Shown: positions 63,412 through 64,000 of the stretch, one piece after another
How the letters are laid out: each line of letters opens with the position of its first letter
How positions within the stretch are numbered: the stretch's first letter is position 1
Assembly (NCBI GenBank): GCA_048264105.1
Contig: JBLXDJ010000003.1
Location: 124,001-188,000, forward strand
Length of the DNA stretch: 64,000 bases
Reading direction: 5' to 3'
DNA from: Oceanospirillum sp048264105
GTDB lineage: Bacteria > Pseudomonadota > Gammaproteobacteria > Pseudomonadales > Halomonadaceae
Translations under genes and position numbers: made by a program
Notes under the pieces: generated by a model
Told to the model about the DNA's origin: nothing
The model's input: only the letters and a program-made list of their open reading frames with translations
The model's database searches: none

Positions 63412-64000
63412 TCAGCCAGTGCGCCGAATCAGAATAATGCCGTAAAGCGCACAGCCAATGGCCGGGGTTAATACCGCCCAAACTGGGTCGAAACCATATA
63501 CGACACTGGCCGGCCCTAAAATATCCTGAACATATTTCACAGCAAGACCAACCACCACACCGCTGAACACTCTTGTGCCTGCCGGCGCCGAACGTAACGG
63601 CCCAAAAACAAAGGAGGCCGCGACCAGAACCAAAGAAAAGATTGTTACAGGCAGTAGTGTTTTCTGCCAGAAAGCAATCTCATGTTCATGAGATTTCAAG
63701 CCCTGAGCATTTAAATATTGGGAGTATTTCCATAGGTCCGAAGGCGCGAGATACCGCTGTTCAAGAATGATAACCTTCATAAGATCAGGGGTCAGATCAC
63801 TGCGCCAGAATATATCGCCCGAAAGAGTCTTATTGATCTTATTAGGCGTCACCTGACTTGTAACTGTATTCTCTAACAACCACCCCTTTTGCTCAAAGTC
63901 ATAGTTCCCCGAGTCCGCAGACGTAATAGAGCTTAAGACCTGATCATCACCGGAAAAGGTATAACGCTGGATACCAAAGAGCTTCCCATCCGCCCGGATA
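63412..64000 (-). CDS. lptG: LPS export permease LptG, C-terminal part
   Basis: The gene is cut by the window edge; about 195 codons of its 3' end are present and open to base 64000. The end of the periplasmic beta-jellyroll (FEQKGWLLENTV; DLTPDLMKVI; LAPSDLWKYSQYL) is followed by three membrane segments (LLPVTIFSLVLVAASFVFGPL; VFSGVVVGLAVKYVQDI; WAVLTPAIGCALYGIILI). With LptF and LptB it drives lipopolysaccharide from the inner membrane to the outer membrane. lptF probably lies beyond the edge. Confidence 0.9.
   Translation of the reverse strand, partial: IRADGKLFGIQRYTFSGDDQVLSSITSADSGNYDFEQKGWLLENTVTSQVTPNKINKTLSGDIFWRSDLTPDLMKVIILEQRYLAPSDLWKYSQYLNAQGLKSHEHEIAFWQKTLLPVTIFSLVLVAASFVFGPLRSAPAGTRVFSGVVVGLAVKYVQDILGPASVVYGFDPVWAVLTPAIGCALYGIILIRRTG

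Overview
The window reads as a chromosomal segment of a marine, aerobic gammaproteobacterium of moderate GC, most likely from the Oceanospirillales/Pseudomonadales neighbourhood. The reasons are the mutS-fdxA order followed by CsrB/RsmZ-type RNAs, the rpsF-rpsR-DUF2232-rplI cluster, the prkA-yeaH-spoVR operon, sodium-dependent transport, and a HiPIP beside a small cytochrome c. Genus-level placement is inference. No prophage, insertion sequence, CRISPR array or complete defence island was seen.

Layout. 1-5.5 kb: an organic-acid module (PrpF-family isomerase, TctC-type binding protein, a fused TctA-TctB permease, a universal stress protein). 5.6-15.4 kb: recA with a LexA box, topB, pncC, a family 3 solute-binding protein, katG with a near-consensus OxyR site, and a CPA1 cation/proton antiporter with a C-terminal cyclic-nucleotide-binding domain. 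15.6-22 kb: mutS, fdxA, two tandem CsrB/RsmZ-like regulatory RNAs each with its own GacA-type box, then parC. 22-27.5 kb: a NERD-like protein, a chemoreceptor with a haem c motif, prephenate dehydratase and small proteins. 27.6-35 kb: dnaB, the S6/S18/L9 operon, rlmB and rnr. 35.1-39.9 kb: two identical tRNA-Leu(CAG) genes, a membrane-anchored nuclease, a beta-CASP ribonuclease, cytochrome c and HiPIP. 40-45 kb: the spoVR/yeaH/prkA stress operon. 45.3-50.5 kb: an AraC regulator, putP, and an HDOD-GAF protein. 50.5-57.4 kb: a soluble receiver-kinase hybrid, an orphan JetD-like (DUF2220) protein, a TetR regulator, a CPA2 antiporter and a ComFB protein. 57.4-64 kb: yegS, a DUF3549 protein, a peroxiredoxin-glutaredoxin fusion, a Met-rich small ORF overlapping an unknown gene, trxC, an RDD protein and the 3' part of lptG.

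The genes suggest an organism tuned to oxidative stress (katG, Prx-Grx, trxC), ion and pH balance (two antiporters, putP) and global post-transcriptional switching through Gac/Csr. The best-supported and most interesting non-coding element is the duplicated Csr RNA locus at 18.5-19.6 kb. Its two units keep the RNA, terminator, promoter region and distal GacA box, and they sit at the mutS-fdxA position where Pseudomonas carries rsmZ.
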